Shown piece by piece: positions 54,114-62,829 of a stretch of DNA of 64,000 bases. Both the position numbers and the translations under genes were made by a program. The notes beneath the pieces were generated by a model. That model did not search any database and was not told the DNA's origin. It saw nothing but the letters and a program-made list of their open reading frames with translations. The stretch's first letter is position 1. Each line of letters opens with the position of its first letter. The DNA is from Coralliovum pocilloporae. GTDB taxonomy: Bacteria > Pseudomonadota > Alphaproteobacteria > Rhizobiales > Cohaesibacteraceae. The stretch covers positions 682,001 through 746,000 of the forward strand of contig NZ_CP132542.1 in the NCBI RefSeq assembly GCF_030845175.1, given 5' to 3'.

Positions 54114-54640
54114 CCGGCTTTGATGGAGGCCTTCACAGTGCCACCCAACTCCCTGGCGCTCAGATTACCAAAGCAACAGGCGAGCACGCGGTGGGGGTCG
54201 ACTGGTGCGGGAAACAGGACGGTTCCGAATCCTACCGGGTCAAACCCAAGTGGCCGATAATAGGGAGCATCTCCCACCAGAAGCACAAAATCGAGCCCTG
54301 CAGCTTCTGCAGCTTCAATCGCAAGATAGACCAGCTTCCGGCCAATCCCCCGCCCTTCATGATCCGGCAGGACAGCAAGTGGCCCCAGAAGAGCGCCTTT
54401 GTGACCACCGACGGTTACACGGGTCTGGATGACAGACCCGACCAGCCGCCCGCCTTCAACCGCCGAGAAACTCAGATCCCGGTCATGCTCCACGCCCTCA
54501 CGCACCTTAAAGGCCGCACGGGTAAAACGCCCCGGACCAAAAGCCAGTTCATGCAGCGCAAGAACGTCTGAAGCATGGGAAGAATGATCAGCAACGAATG
54601 AAAGAGACGGGGCGAGCATGGTGTCGATCTCGTGTATCAT
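54107..54640 (-). CDS. GNAT family N-acetyltransferase
   Basis: A 177-residue GNAT. The CoA-binding motif A is LLGPLAVLPDHEGRGIGRKLVYLAIEAAEAAGL (the Q/RxxGxG/A loop is EGRGIG), with FVLLVGDAPYYRPLGFDPVGFG afterwards, typical of YhbS-like members. Substrate not known. ATG 54640 (AGG 8 bases upstream) or 54619 may be the start; ORF evidence extends to 54733, but the added residues are not conserved-looking. Confidence 0.87.
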   Translation of the reverse strand: MIHEIDTMLAPSLSFVADHSSHASDVLALHELAFGPGRFTRAAFKVREGVEHDRDLSFSAVEGGRLVGSVIQTRVTVGGHKGALLGPLAVLPDHEGRGIGRKLVYLAIEAAEAAGLDFVLLVGDAPYYRPLGFDPVGFGTVLFPAPVDPHRVLACCFGNLSARELGGTVKASIKAGR

Positions 54641-54987
54641 TGGATACCTGATAAGCAAAACGGTTGGCATCCGTTCAATGGTCAGGGGCCGGACAGATCC
54701 GATTGTCAGAGGTGGAACCTCAAAAAACACCAAAACTCATCGTCGGAGAACCAACATATCAGCCATCTCTATAAATCTTATGCTTTCAAGAGATTTATCA
54801 TCAAAATATTATTCGTCAATATAAAAAAATACAGAATATCCTTCTGAGAAATTAAAATTGCCCGTAAAGGCTCTCTAGACGAAACGGAGCGTTCACCGAA
54901 TGAGCTCTCGTATTTCCAATCCACGATCGCGACATTGCAATAAGAATTCAGACGAAAACAACCCGTACGACCAGAAGGGACAGAATT
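54641..54987. other. AT-rich intergenic region, no gene
   Basis: These 347 bases between the divergent GNAT and GST genes are clearly richer in A and T than the surroundings, mainly 54740-54860. They hold an inverted repeat ATAAATCT (54771-54778) and AGATTTAT (54791-54798). The GST has AAGGG about 8 bases before its start. No ORF with coding character was found. AT-rich spacing and low coding content could reflect a small foreign segment or a regulatory site. Confidence 0.5.
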
Positions 54988-55965
54988 ATGGGGCTTTTGG
55001 TGGATGGTGTCTGGCACGACACCTGGTATGACACGAAATCATCCGGCGGCCGCTTTGTCCGCCAGGATGCCGGGTTCCGCAACTGGGTCACAAAAGACGG
55101 TTCTCCTGGTCCGTCCGGCCAAGGTGGGTTCAAGGCTGAGCCGGGCCGATACCATCTTTACGTCTCCTATGCATGTCCATGGGCGCATCGAACCCTCATC
55201 TTCCGCGCGCTGAAAAAGCTGGAAGATGTGATCAGCGTTGATGTTGTGCATTATCTCATGCGGGAGAAGGGTTGGACCTATCAGGCAACGGATGCTGCGA
55301 CGGGCGACCGGCTGAACGGCTTTAACTATCATTATCAGGTCTATCAGGCGGCAAAACCGGATTATACCGGGCGTGTCACTGTTCCCGTATTATGGGACAA
55401 ACAGACGGGCACTATTGTCTCCAATGAATCGTCCGAAATCATTCGTATGCTGAACTCGGCCTTTGACGAATGGGGTGATGCCGGTCTGGACTTCTGGCCG
55501 GAAGACCTCCGCGATGACATTGAAACAGTCAATGACCGGATCTATCACACGATCAATAACGGAGTTTATCGCTGCGGCTTTGCAACGACACAGGAGGCCT
55601 ATGACGAGGCATTCGGGGAACTGTTTTCAACACTGGACTGGCTGGAGGATCGCCTCTCAAACCAGCGCTACCTCATGGGTGATCGCCTGACGGAAGCGGA
55701 CTGGCGGCTGTTCGTTACGCTTGTCCGTTTTGACGCCGTCTATGTGGGACATTTCAAATGTAATCTCAGGCGGATCGCTGATTATCCCAACCTCAGCGGC
55801 TTCGTCCGGGAGCTCTATCAGGTGCCCGGTGTTTCAGATACGGTCAACATGCACCATATAAAACACCACTATTATGCCAGCCATGAGACAATCAACCCGA
55901 CCGGCGTGGTGCCGAACGGGCCCGAGCTGGACTTCACCTTGCCACATGGCAGAGGTCATCTGTAG
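54988..55965 (+). CDS. Glutathionyl-hydroquinone reductase-like GST
   Basis: A 325-residue protein of the YqjG/PcpF class (Xi-class GST). The catalytic CPWAHR motif (C63 to R68) in YVSYACPWAHRTLIFRALK, then GRVTVPVLWDKQTGTIVSNESSEIIRML for glutathione, and the C-terminal RYLMGDRLTEADWRLFVTLVRFDAVYVGHFKCNLRRI are family signatures. It reduces glutathionyl-hydroquinones. Gene stands alone downstream of an AT-rich region. Confidence 0.93.
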   Translation: MGLLVDGVWHDTWYDTKSSGGRFVRQDAGFRNWVTKDGSPGPSGQGGFKAEPGRYHLYVSYACPWAHRTLIFRALKKLEDVISVDVVHYLMREKGWTYQATDAATGDRLNGFNYHYQVYQAAKPDYTGRVTVPVLWDKQTGTIVSNESSEIIRMLNSAFDEWGDAGLDFWPEDLRDDIETVNDRIYHTINNGVYRCGFATTQEAYDEAFGELFSTLDWLEDRLSNQRYLMGDRLTEADWRLFVTLVRFDAVYVGHFKCNLRRIADYPNLSGFVRELYQVPGVSDTVNMHHIKHHYYASHETINPTGVVPNGPELDFTLPHGRGHL

Positions 55966-55976
55966 ACAAGAGTGTT

Positions 55977-56459
55977 TTACCAGATTTCCGGCAGGGCACT
56001 GGCATTGTCGTTCTGCCGGATTTCTGAGAGCCGCCGACGCGTCGCCTCTGTGGTGTCCTCAGGCAGGTCATCGAGAGGAAAGAAACGGGCCTCGGCGATT
56101 TCGTGATCGGGCCTGCGCGGACTGTCCTGCACAAAGTCACGAACGATGTAGAGTGCCACATGATCCCGCGCGTATTCGCGCCTGTTCTGATAGACAGCAA
56201 ACAGGTCCGGAGCACCTGTCAGCCGAATATTACCTTCCTCGCTCAATTCCTGTTTCAAGGCCGTGAGGAAACTCTGTCCGGCCTCTACACCACCTCCCGG
56301 AAGATACCAGCCGGGCAGGTAAGTATGCCGGACGAGGAAAACCTGTCCCTCACCATCAAGAACAACGGCTCGTACACCCAGTGTTGCCCCGCGCTTTAAC
56401 AGCCAGAAGCGAAAGATAAGCGGCTTCATCACCTTGAAAAGGCGGTGGAAGGCAGTCAT
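55977..56459 (-). CDS. Nudix hydrolase
   Basis: A 160-residue Nudix protein. RAVVLDGEGQVFLVRHTYLPGWYLPGGGVEAGQS leads into the box GGVEAGQSFLTALKQELSEEGNIRL, whose REUxEE motif is QELSEEG: glutamine replaces the arginine, while the two key glutamates are kept. Start ATG 56459 has AAGGA 8 bases upstream. A TAGGGTC repeat (copy 2) lies upstream. Substrate not predicted. Confidence 0.87.
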   Translation of the reverse strand: MTAFHRLFKVMKPLIFRFWLLKRGATLGVRAVVLDGEGQVFLVRHTYLPGWYLPGGGVEAGQSFLTALKQELSEEGNIRLTGAPDLFAVYQNRREYARDHVALYIVRDFVQDSPRRPDHEIAEARFFPLDDLPEDTTEATRRRLSEIRQNDNASALPEIW

Positions 56460-56504
56460 GGAGCAATCCTTTTCTGGACAGGATGAACAGTTCCGATAAG
56501 AACA

Positions 56505-56526
56505 GCAATGAGTCTTGACCCTAACC
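56505..56526 (-). repeat. TAGGGTC repeat, copy 2
   Basis: Read on the minus strand, GGTTAGGGTCAAGACTCATTGCTGTT spans 56526 to 56501. It shares TAGGGTCAAGAC and the TTGCTG tail with copy 1. It lies between the divergent Nudix and phosphoesterase genes and is the only copy not at a stop codon. Confidence 0.7.
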
Positions 56527-56548
56527 ATCTACCAGAATAGCGTCATCC

Positions 56549-57448
56549 ATGTTTCGCCTTGCTCACATATCCGATCCGCATCTTGGTCCCCTTCCGGACC
56601 CGTCCGGCATCGAACTCGCGTCCAAGAGAGTCCTTGGCTATATCAACTGGCGGAAAAACCGGGCCCGCACCCTGACCAATACGTTTCTGGACGGTCTGCT
56701 GGATGATATGCGCCAACACAGCCCCAATCATATTGCGGTAACGGGTGATCTCGTCAATCTTGCGCTCAAAGCGGAATTCAAGCCAGCCAGGCAATGGCTG
56801 ACCACACTCGGCAAGCCCGCTGACGTCTCCGTCGTTCCAGGTAATCATGATGCCTATGTTCCAGGTGCCCTGGCAGAGGCGGAACGGTGCTGGCACGACT
56901 ACATGTGCGGTGATGGTCATCCAAACGGCCTGCGCCCCACCTATCCCTATGTGCGGATAAGAGGCAATGTTGCACTGATTGGCGTATCCAGTGCTCGGGC
57001 CACGGGGCCTTTCATGGCAACCGGCTATATTGATTCCATTCAGGCCCGGCATCTCACCGAATTGCTTGCACACCTGAAGGACGAGAGGCTCTTCCGGGTG
57101 GTCATGATCCATCACCCGCCCATCAGAGGTGCCACCCATTGGCACAAGAGGCTGATTGCAGCCTCCCGTTTCCGGACAGCAATCAAGAAATCAGGCGCTG
57201 AGCTGGTCCTCCACGGACATACACATCTCGCCACCCGCATGAGCCTGCCCGGACCAGAGATGGATGTACCCGTTATCTGCGTTCCGTCCGCCTCAGCATC
57301 CCCAGGTGGCAGACGCCCGGCCGCCCGCTATAATCTCTTCGAAATTGATGGCGATGCCGGGAACTGGTCCTGCACAATGATTGAGCGCGGTTTCAGTCAG
57401 GAAAATCGGACGGAGGTTCAGGAACTCGGGCATCACATCTTGCTTTAG
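56549..57448 (+). CDS. Calcineurin-like metallophosphoesterase
   Basis: A 299-residue binuclear phosphoesterase. Metal ligands D9 and H11 (HISDPHLG), D66 (VTGDLVN), N and H in PGNHDAY, H in MIHHPP, and GHTH in LVLHGHTHLATR are all in place. Often classed as cAMP/nucleotide phosphodiesterase-like; the substrate is uncertain. Its stop is the first TAG of TAGGGTCGGTCACCC. Convergent with the tail-anchored unknown gene, 6 bases away. Confidence 0.9.
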   Translation: MFRLAHISDPHLGPLPDPSGIELASKRVLGYINWRKNRARTLTNTFLDGLLDDMRQHSPNHIAVTGDLVNLALKAEFKPARQWLTTLGKPADVSVVPGNHDAYVPGALAEAERCWHDYMCGDGHPNGLRPTYPYVRIRGNVALIGVSSARATGPFMATGYIDSIQARHLTELLAHLKDERLFRVVMIHHPPIRGATHWHKRLIAASRFRTAIKKSGAELVLHGHTHLATRMSLPGPEMDVPVICVPSASASPGGRRPAARYNLFEIDGDAGNWSCTMIERGFSQENRTEVQELGHHILL

Positions 57449-57460
57449 GGTCGGTCACCC
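57446..57460 (+). repeat. TAGGGTC repeat, divergent copy
   Basis: TAGGGTCGGTCACCC starts at the stop codon of the phosphoesterase gene. GGGT-CGGTC-ACCC is again an interrupted palindrome. It matches the other copies only through TAGGGTC, so it may be coincidental. Confidence 0.35.
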
Positions 57461-58012
57461 CTGATAGAAGAACCAGGCATAGGCAAACAGCCCCCCTGCC
57501 CCGGCAAGAAGCCCGATAAGCAAACCGGCAAAGGCAGAGCGGAGTGCGACCCGCCGCCTCTCACGCTTCTGCAGCTCAGTACGCGCACCAAGTTTGGTCA
57601 ACAGAAGATCACTTTCCTTGGTTTTCTCAAACTCGATGATCCGCCTGGCGACCATCTCGGTGATCTCATCTGCCACCTTGTCGACCTTATCACTTTCCAG
57701 CAGCACAATACGTCCAAGGCCGGTATCCTTGAGTATCCGATAGATCCGATGATCCCGGTTCATCGCCACATGGGTGGTGATATCAATCCAGAAACGCGGA
57801 GGATCGGCAGGCTGCAGTGCCATCGGGAAGCGGTCCCGGTCCTGAATTTGCGCTGTGACGGGCCGCAATTCGTCCTCAAGGACCCGCAATCGTGTCAGTG
57901 CCAGATCAGCAAGATCAGACACAGCATCATCCCTGTCCGCCACAGAGGAACGGATCTGCTTGATCGCACCTTCAAGACTGCGCGTCTTTTTTTCCTGTTC
58001 TGGTACACTCAT
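57455..58012 (-). CDS. Putative tail-anchored protein of unknown function
   Basis: A 185-residue protein with a charged, helical N-terminal part (LEGAIKQIRSSVADRDDAVSDLADLALTRLRVLEDELRPVTAQ), a globular middle (RFWIDITTHVAMNRDHRIYRILKDTGLGRIVLLE), a basic helix, and one C-terminal hydrophobic segment (about 162-181) that leaves only a few residues outside. No family recognised with certainty. Without a signal peptide it should be a C-tail membrane protein. It stands divergent from mtnA. Confidence 0.6.
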   Translation of the reverse strand: MSVPEQEKKTRSLEGAIKQIRSSVADRDDAVSDLADLALTRLRVLEDELRPVTAQIQDRDRFPMALQPADPPRFWIDITTHVAMNRDHRIYRILKDTGLGRIVLLESDKVDKVADEITEMVARRIIEFEKTKESDLLLTKLGARTELQKRERRRVALRSAFAGLLIGLLAGAGGLFAYAWFFYQG

Positions 58013-58139
58013 TCACTGTGCCTGACATTGACAGGTCGACCGTTTCAACTCTACAGGGTCCATGCGATGCGTGTTGCCATTTTCCGCATCACATGCGTCA
58101 ATATTAAAGTCCTTTGGTATAAGCTCAACGGAGCCGGAT

Positions 58140-59234
58140 ATGAAAATTCGTGGACAGCACTATCGCACAATCTGGCTGAACGATGATGGCTGGTCTGTCG
58201 ACATCATTGATCAGACCAAATTCCCCCATCTGTTTGAAGTCACATCTCTTCAAACTATGGAGCAGGCAGCCGTCGCCATCAAGGACATGCTGGTTCGTGG
58301 CGCCCCACTGATCGGGGCGACCGCAGCTTATGGCCTCGCCCTGCAGATGCGTTCGGACAGCAGCGACGCGGCTCTGGAGCAGGCTTATCAGACACTGCAC
58401 GCCACACGCCCGACGGCCATCAATCTGAAATGGGCGCTGGATCGCATGATGGCAATCCTGAAACCGGTCCAGCCACAAGACAGGACAGAAGCCGCTTACA
58501 AGGCTGCTGCTGATATCTGCGATGAAGATGTTGAGATCAATGCAGCCATTGGCAGAAACGGCCTTGAGATTATTCGCCGGCTTTCTGAAGCCAAGGGCGG
58601 AGCACTGGTCAACATTCTCACCCACTGCAATGCAGGCTGGCTGGCCACAGTCGACTGGGGTACGGCTACCGCACCTGTCTACATGGCCCATGATGCGGGG
58701 ATTCCGGTTCATGTCTGGGTCGATGAGACCCGCCCGCGAAACCAGGGGGCATCACTGACCACCTGGGAGCTGGGCAATCATGGTGTTCCCAACACGGTGA
58801 TCGTTGACAATGCCGGTGGTCATCTCATGCAGCACGGACAGGTGGACATCGTCTTCGTCGGCACAGACAGAACCACCGCCAATGGTGACGTGTGCAACAA
58901 GATCGGCACCTATCTGAAGGCCCTCGCAGCCTATGACAACAATGTGCCGTTCTACGTAACGCTTCCCTCACCCACCATCGATTTCACGGTGCATGACGGT
59001 GTCAGGGAAATCCCGATTGAAGAACGGTCCGGACTGGAAGTCAGCCATCTCACCGGCAAGACAGAAAACGGCTCCATTGAAACCATCCAGATTGTTCCGG
59101 ATGGAACAGAGCTGGCCAACCCCGCTTTTGACGTCACCCCGGCCCGTCTGGTTACAGGGCTTGTGACAGAACGTGGCGTTGTCGAGGCCAGTGCCGAGGC
59201 TCTCGCAAAGGCCTTCCCGGAGAGAGCAAGCTAG
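58140..59234 (+). CDS. mtnA: S-methyl-5-thioribose-1-phosphate isomerase
   Basis: A 364-residue eIF2B-alpha-like isomerase converting MTR-1-P to MTRu-1-[27 protein letters not shown], the active-site Cys in [13 protein letters not shown], and the catalytic Asp in [21 protein letters not shown] are all present. The ATG at 58140 has GGAG 7 bases upstream, and an earlier ATG at 58062 gives unrelated sequence. The stop is the first TAG of the TAGGGTC repeat. It continues the pathway begun by MtnP (30.1 kb). Confidence 0.95.
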   Translation: MKIRGQHYRTIWLNDDGWSVDIIDQTKFPHLFEVTSLQTMEQAAVAIKDMLVRGAPLIGATAAYGLALQMRSDSSDAALEQAYQTLHATRPTAINLKWALDRMMAILKPVQPQDRTEAAYKAAADICDEDVEINAAIGRNGLEIIRRLSEAKGGALVNILTHCNAGWLATVDWGTATAPVYMAHDAGIPVHVWVDETRPRNQGASLTTWELGNHGVPNTVIVDNAGGHLMQHGQVDIVFVGTDRTTANGDVCNKIGTYLKALAAYDNNVPFYVTLPSPTIDFTVHDGVREIPIEERSGLEVSHLTGKTENGSIETIQIVPDGTELANPAFDVTPARLVTGLVTERGVVEASAEALAKAFPERAS

Positions 59235-59250
59235 GGTCAGGACCTAGATG
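59232..59250 (+). repeat. TAGGGTC repeat, copy 3
   Basis: TAGGGTCAGGACCTAGATG begins at the stop codon of mtnA. GGTC-AG-GACC is an interrupted palindrome. It lies between mtnA and the convergent alpha/beta hydrolase. Confidence 0.65.
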
Positions 59251-59265
59251 TGAGGCAGAGACCCG

Positions 59266-60093
59266 CTATTCAGAACGAACATTTTCAAGGATAAGACGGG
59301 TCACTTCTGCCGGGATCTCATGATGCGGCATATGGCCGACACGTTCGAAGATATGTGTGGCGATGGTACCCGGCAGCTTATGGGACTGGCGCGTTGGCAG
59401 AACCCGGTCCTGCGTGCCCCACACGACCTTGACCGGACAGCCGATATCCGCCAGCTCCGCGCGCGGCAGAACCTTCTGATTCCGGTCATCAATGATCGCT
59501 TCGGCAATCTTGCACAGGCTTTCCGTGACACCAGGACGGGCCCGTTCTGTCACAACCTGGTCGATCAATTCGTCAGGCAGCAGAAATTCCCAGCCATAGA
59601 ACTGCTCAAGCAGAACGAGAAGCCCGTCGGGGTTCTGTGCGCGGGCGAATGACCGGAGCAGCCGGTGATTAATCTCTGGCCCGAAACCGCCTGGCGCAAG
59701 AAGCGTCAGAGAAGCGGCTCTGTCCAGCGCACGCAAACCGATCAGCGAGGCAACGGCACCGCCCATGGAATGGCCTACAAAGTGAGCCTTTCCGATTTCA
59801 AGCGTATCAAGCGCAGACAGAACCGCCTTTGCGGCCACAACAGCATTGCAGGTCTCGGGATAGTCAAGAGACGCCCCATGACCTGGCAAATCAAACGCCA
59901 GAACCTGTCGCTCCGCCGACAAGGCTGGCAAGAGCCGTTTCCAGCCATCGGCAGTACCACCAAATCCATGCAGGAGAACAACCGGCGCCCCTTTCTTGTC
60001 TCCACGTCGAATAAAGCCGAGACCTTCGGTGTTTCCATCACATGTCGTCATAACGTTTCCATCGTCTGAATCGATTACATTTGGCACAAGCAT
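59266..60093 (-). CDS. Alpha/beta hydrolase
   Basis: A 275-residue alpha/beta hydrolase. Oxyanion HGFGG, nucleophile elbow GHSMGG (S near 109) with DLPGHGASL before it, acid D in VWGTQDRVLP and the histidine in VGHMPHHE form the triad. Segments like ALDTLEIGKAHFVGHSMGGAVASLIGLR resemble the acyltransferase-like domain of acetoin dehydrogenase E2, but no lipoyl domain is present. Substrate unknown. Confidence 0.85.
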   Translation of the reverse strand: MLVPNVIDSDDGNVMTTCDGNTEGLGFIRRGDKKGAPVVLLHGFGGTADGWKRLLPALSAERQVLAFDLPGHGASLDYPETCNAVVAAKAVLSALDTLEIGKAHFVGHSMGGAVASLIGLRALDRAASLTLLAPGGFGPEINHRLLRSFARAQNPDGLLVLLEQFYGWEFLLPDELIDQVVTERARPGVTESLCKIAEAIIDDRNQKVLPRAELADIGCPVKVVWGTQDRVLPTRQSHKLPGTIATHIFERVGHMPHHEIPAEVTRLILENVRSE

Positions 60094-60233
60094 ACTGACA
60101 AGACAGGGTCTTTTCTAACGAAACAGCCGGATCTTAAAGAGATATTTACCAGGAAACTCATCAGCCTGAATTTGCACCGGGCTTTAACGCCTTTTCCCTA
60201 GACTGGCCAGAACCCATCGAGGCATCAAAGCAT

Positions 60234-61652
60234 ATGACCATTACCGATACCAAGCAGGACCAACAGACCAGTGGCGCAGCAGCGCGTGCAGTCGCTCGTC
60301 TGACCGCCCTGCTTCACGTGCTTCGGCATGGTAAAGGAGATGATGCGGAAACGCAGAGACAGGCCGTTCTGACATTCCTCATTCGAGTGATGAGTGCTGG
60401 CATTCTCTATATCATGCAGGTCTGTCTGGCCCGCATGATGGGTTCCACCGAGTTTGGCATATTTGCCTTTGTCTGGACCTGCGTCACCATCCTCGGATTG
60501 TTCTCCTGTCTTGGTTTCAACGTTTCGGTCAAACGCTTTCTGATCGAATATCTGACACGAGATGATCACGACAGCGCCCGCGGCTGGTTGCGCTACATGT
60601 ATGGTATCGTCCTTGCCTCATCGGTCGGCCTGTCCCTGCTGGGGCTCATGGGCCTGCAATTCTTCGGTGACTGGGTCGCCAGTTACTATGTCATGCCCTT
60701 CTATCTGGGGCTGATCTGTATCCCGTTGTTTGCACTGACGGATATTCAGGAAGGCCAGGCAATCAGCCAGTCAAAGGTCTCTCTCGGCCTTGTGCCACCT
60801 TATATTCTCAGGCCCTTGTCTATCCTGGCCTTCATGATAGCCATGATCCTCATGGATTTCCCCGCAACGGCCGAGACCGCTCTGACCGCAGCCATTCTGG
60901 CGACCGCTTTTGCCTGCCTGTTCCAGTCAGTGCGGCTCTATGCTCACACCCGGAACGATATTCCGCGCGGCCCCAGAACCTATGCCAGCCGGACATGGCT
61001 GAGCGTTTCGCTACCGCTGTTTATTGTTGAGGGATTCTATCTGCTCGCAAGCTATGCAGATATTATCATTCTCGGCCGCTTTGTCGGCCCGGACCAGATC
61101 GCCATCTACTATGCCAGCATCAAGACCATGGCACTCGTGGCCTTTGTTCACTACGCACTGGAGCAGGTATCCGCTAGCCGGTTCACCCAGTTTGCTACGC
61201 GTGATGACAGGGAAGGCCTTCGGACGTTCTTCCAACAGACCATCAACTGGACGTTCTGGCCATCCTTGGCGGCGGCGATTGTTATCATTGCAATCGGCAA
61301 ACCGGTTCTCTGGGTCTTCGGGCCGGAGTTCACTGAAGGGTATCCGATTATCCTGATGCTCGCAGTCAGCCTGCTGCTTCAGTCTGCAGCCGGACCGGTC
61401 GCACCTCTTCTCAGCATGACCGGACATGAAAGACTGATCCTCTGGGCAACCGGAAGCGCGATGCTGATCAATATCACGCTGAACTTTGTTCTGATCCCGC
61501 ATATCGGCCTGTTTGGAGCGGCCGCAGCAACAGCAACGGGATCAATTGTCCAGACATTGATCCTGGCTCGTTTCACACACAAGAAATTCGGCATTGATGT
61601 ACTGTTCTGGCGCCACAGGACATCTGACCATAAGACATTGGACCCGGTCTAG
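60234..61652 (+). CDS. Polysaccharide flippase-type membrane protein
   Basis: A 472-residue MOP-superfamily protein (oligosaccharide flippase/RfbX-like) with about twelve hydrophobic helices. TFLIRVMSAGILYIMQVCLARMMGSTEFGIFAFVWTCVTILGLFSCLGFN is the usual N-terminal bundle. The N-terminal 45 residues are hydrophilic. Such proteins move lipid-linked sugars across the inner membrane. No glycosyltransferases are nearby, so the glycan is unknown. Its stop opens TAGGGTC repeat copy 4. Confidence 0.85.
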   Translation: MTITDTKQDQQTSGAAARAVARLTALLHVLRHGKGDDAETQRQAVLTFLIRVMSAGILYIMQVCLARMMGSTEFGIFAFVWTCVTILGLFSCLGFNVSVKRFLIEYLTRDDHDSARGWLRYMYGIVLASSVGLSLLGLMGLQFFGDWVASYYVMPFYLGLICIPLFALTDIQEGQAISQSKVSLGLVPPYILRPLSILAFMIAMILMDFPATAETALTAAILATAFACLFQSVRLYAHTRNDIPRGPRTYASRTWLSVSLPLFIVEGFYLLASYADIIILGRFVGPDQIAIYYASIKTMALVAFVHYALEQVSASRFTQFATRDDREGLRTFFQQTINWTFWPSLAAAIVIIAIGKPVLWVFGPEFTEGYPIILMLAVSLLLQSAAGPVAPLLSMTGHERLILWATGSAMLINITLNFVLIPHIGLFGAAAATATGSIVQTLILARFTHKKFGIDVLFWRHRTSDHKTLDPV

Positions 61653-61670
61653 GGTCAGGACTCATTAATT
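61650..61670 (+). repeat. TAGGGTC repeat, copy 4
   Basis: TAGGGTCAGGACTCATTAATT begins at the stop codon of the flippase gene. It shares TAGGGTCAGGAC with copy 3 and GACTCATT with copy 2. GGGTC-AG-GACTC is a near palindrome. Confidence 0.7.
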
Positions 61671-61727
61671 TCGTTCATTCCACTCTCCGTCAAACTGGTC
61701 TAGAACGGTTATGTGTCAACAGCTCAT

Positions 61728-62705
61728 ATGCGACCCACCATGCCGGACCGGACCAGAATTGGTTTTTTCCTGACCCAGAACTTCCCGATTGTGACGTTCT
61801 CGTCTGCGGTGGAGCCAATGCGTGCTGCCAATGAGGTCCAGCGTGCTGATCTCTATCGCTGGTCCATTTATACCGATGGTGGAACACCCGTACGGTCAAG
61901 TTCTCATATCCTCGTGACACCGGACGGGGACATTGAGGATATCACTGAAGAACTCGATATCCTGTTTGTCGTCGCGGGTGTCCCTGAAGAGCTGACCGGG
62001 CTTGACCGGCTTATCAACAAGCTGCGTTATCTGTCGCGGCGCGGCATTATCATTGGCGCCATTAGCGGGGGCGTTTTTCCGCTGGCCGAAGCCGGGCTAC
62101 TGGATGACCATCGCTGCAGCGTCCACTGGTACTACCAGAGTGCCTTCAAAGAACGCTATCCACGCGTGGAGGCCACCTCTCGCCTGTTTGAGATTGACCG
62201 CAGCCGCTATACCTGCGCGGGAGGCACAGCAGCTCTGGACCTGATGCTGACCCTGATGTCCGATGATCTCGGTCACACAGTCAGCAATGAAATCTCAAGC
62301 TGGTTCCAGCATGATCGCATTCGCAATGTGAATGATGAACAAAGCCTGTCAGTTCAGAAGACTCTCAGTGTGAATTCGATACCGGTCACGAAGGCTATCT
62401 CCCTGTTCCGACAGAATATCGAAACCCCACTCTCGATGAGTGATGTGGCGGACAATGTGGGGGTCACGGTGCGACAGCTCGAACGGCTGTTCAAGATCCA
62501 CCTGCAGAGTTCACCAGCGCAATATGCCATGAAGCTGCGTCTGGCCCGTGCTCGTGAGCTGCTGCTCTATTCCAGCATGCCGGTCTCGGAGATTGCACTA
62601 GCAGCCGGTTTTGAGTCTCCATCCCATTTCTCGCGCAACTATCGCAGAGAATATGGCTGCGCCCCGAGTGAGCACAGACGCCAGCGCGTTTCAGGCCAGG
62701 GCTGA
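61728..62705 (+). CDS. GlxA family AraC-type transcriptional regulator
   Basis: A 325-residue regulator. The N-terminal DJ-1/PfpI domain (IGFFLTQNFPIVTFSSAVEPMRAANEV to VGISGGVFPLAEAGLL; about 1-190) senses a metabolite, and two helix-turn-helix motifs at the C-terminus (MSDVADNVGVTVRQLERLFKIH, and VSEIALAAGFESPSHFSRNYRREYG) bind DNA. The layout is that of GbdR-type regulators of quaternary ammonium catabolism, but which compound it senses is inference from the MttB gene downstream. Start ambiguous: GTG 61713, ATG 61728 or 61740; no clear ribosome-binding site. Confidence 0.85.
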   Translation: MRPTMPDRTRIGFFLTQNFPIVTFSSAVEPMRAANEVQRADLYRWSIYTDGGTPVRSSSHILVTPDGDIEDITEELDILFVVAGVPEELTGLDRLINKLRYLSRRGIIIGAISGGVFPLAEAGLLDDHRCSVHWYYQSAFKERYPRVEATSRLFEIDRSRYTCAGGTAALDLMLTLMSDDLGHTVSNEISSWFQHDRIRNVNDEQSLSVQKTLSVNSIPVTKAISLFRQNIETPLSMSDVADNVGVTVRQLERLFKIHLQSSPAQYAMKLRLARARELLLYSSMPVSEIALAAGFESPSHFSRNYRREYGCAPSEHRRQRVSGQG

Positions 62706-62829
62706 GGCCCCAAGGCGGGAACCACAACGTCGCGATTTTGAAACTTGACCACAATCCCGGTCGCAAACCGCCAAGTTTATGGAGACGCAACTCCTAACGT
62801 GAACAGACTGACCACGATGGAGAGTTTCT
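62706..62829. other. Intergenic region upstream of the MttB-type gene
   Basis: The 124 bases hold an inverted pair AAACTTG (62741-62747) and CAAGTTT (62772-62778) with 24 bases between, a possible activator site for the upstream AraC-type regulator. GGAGAG lies 5 bases before the MttB-type start. No -35/-10 pair is convincing. Confidence 0.35.
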
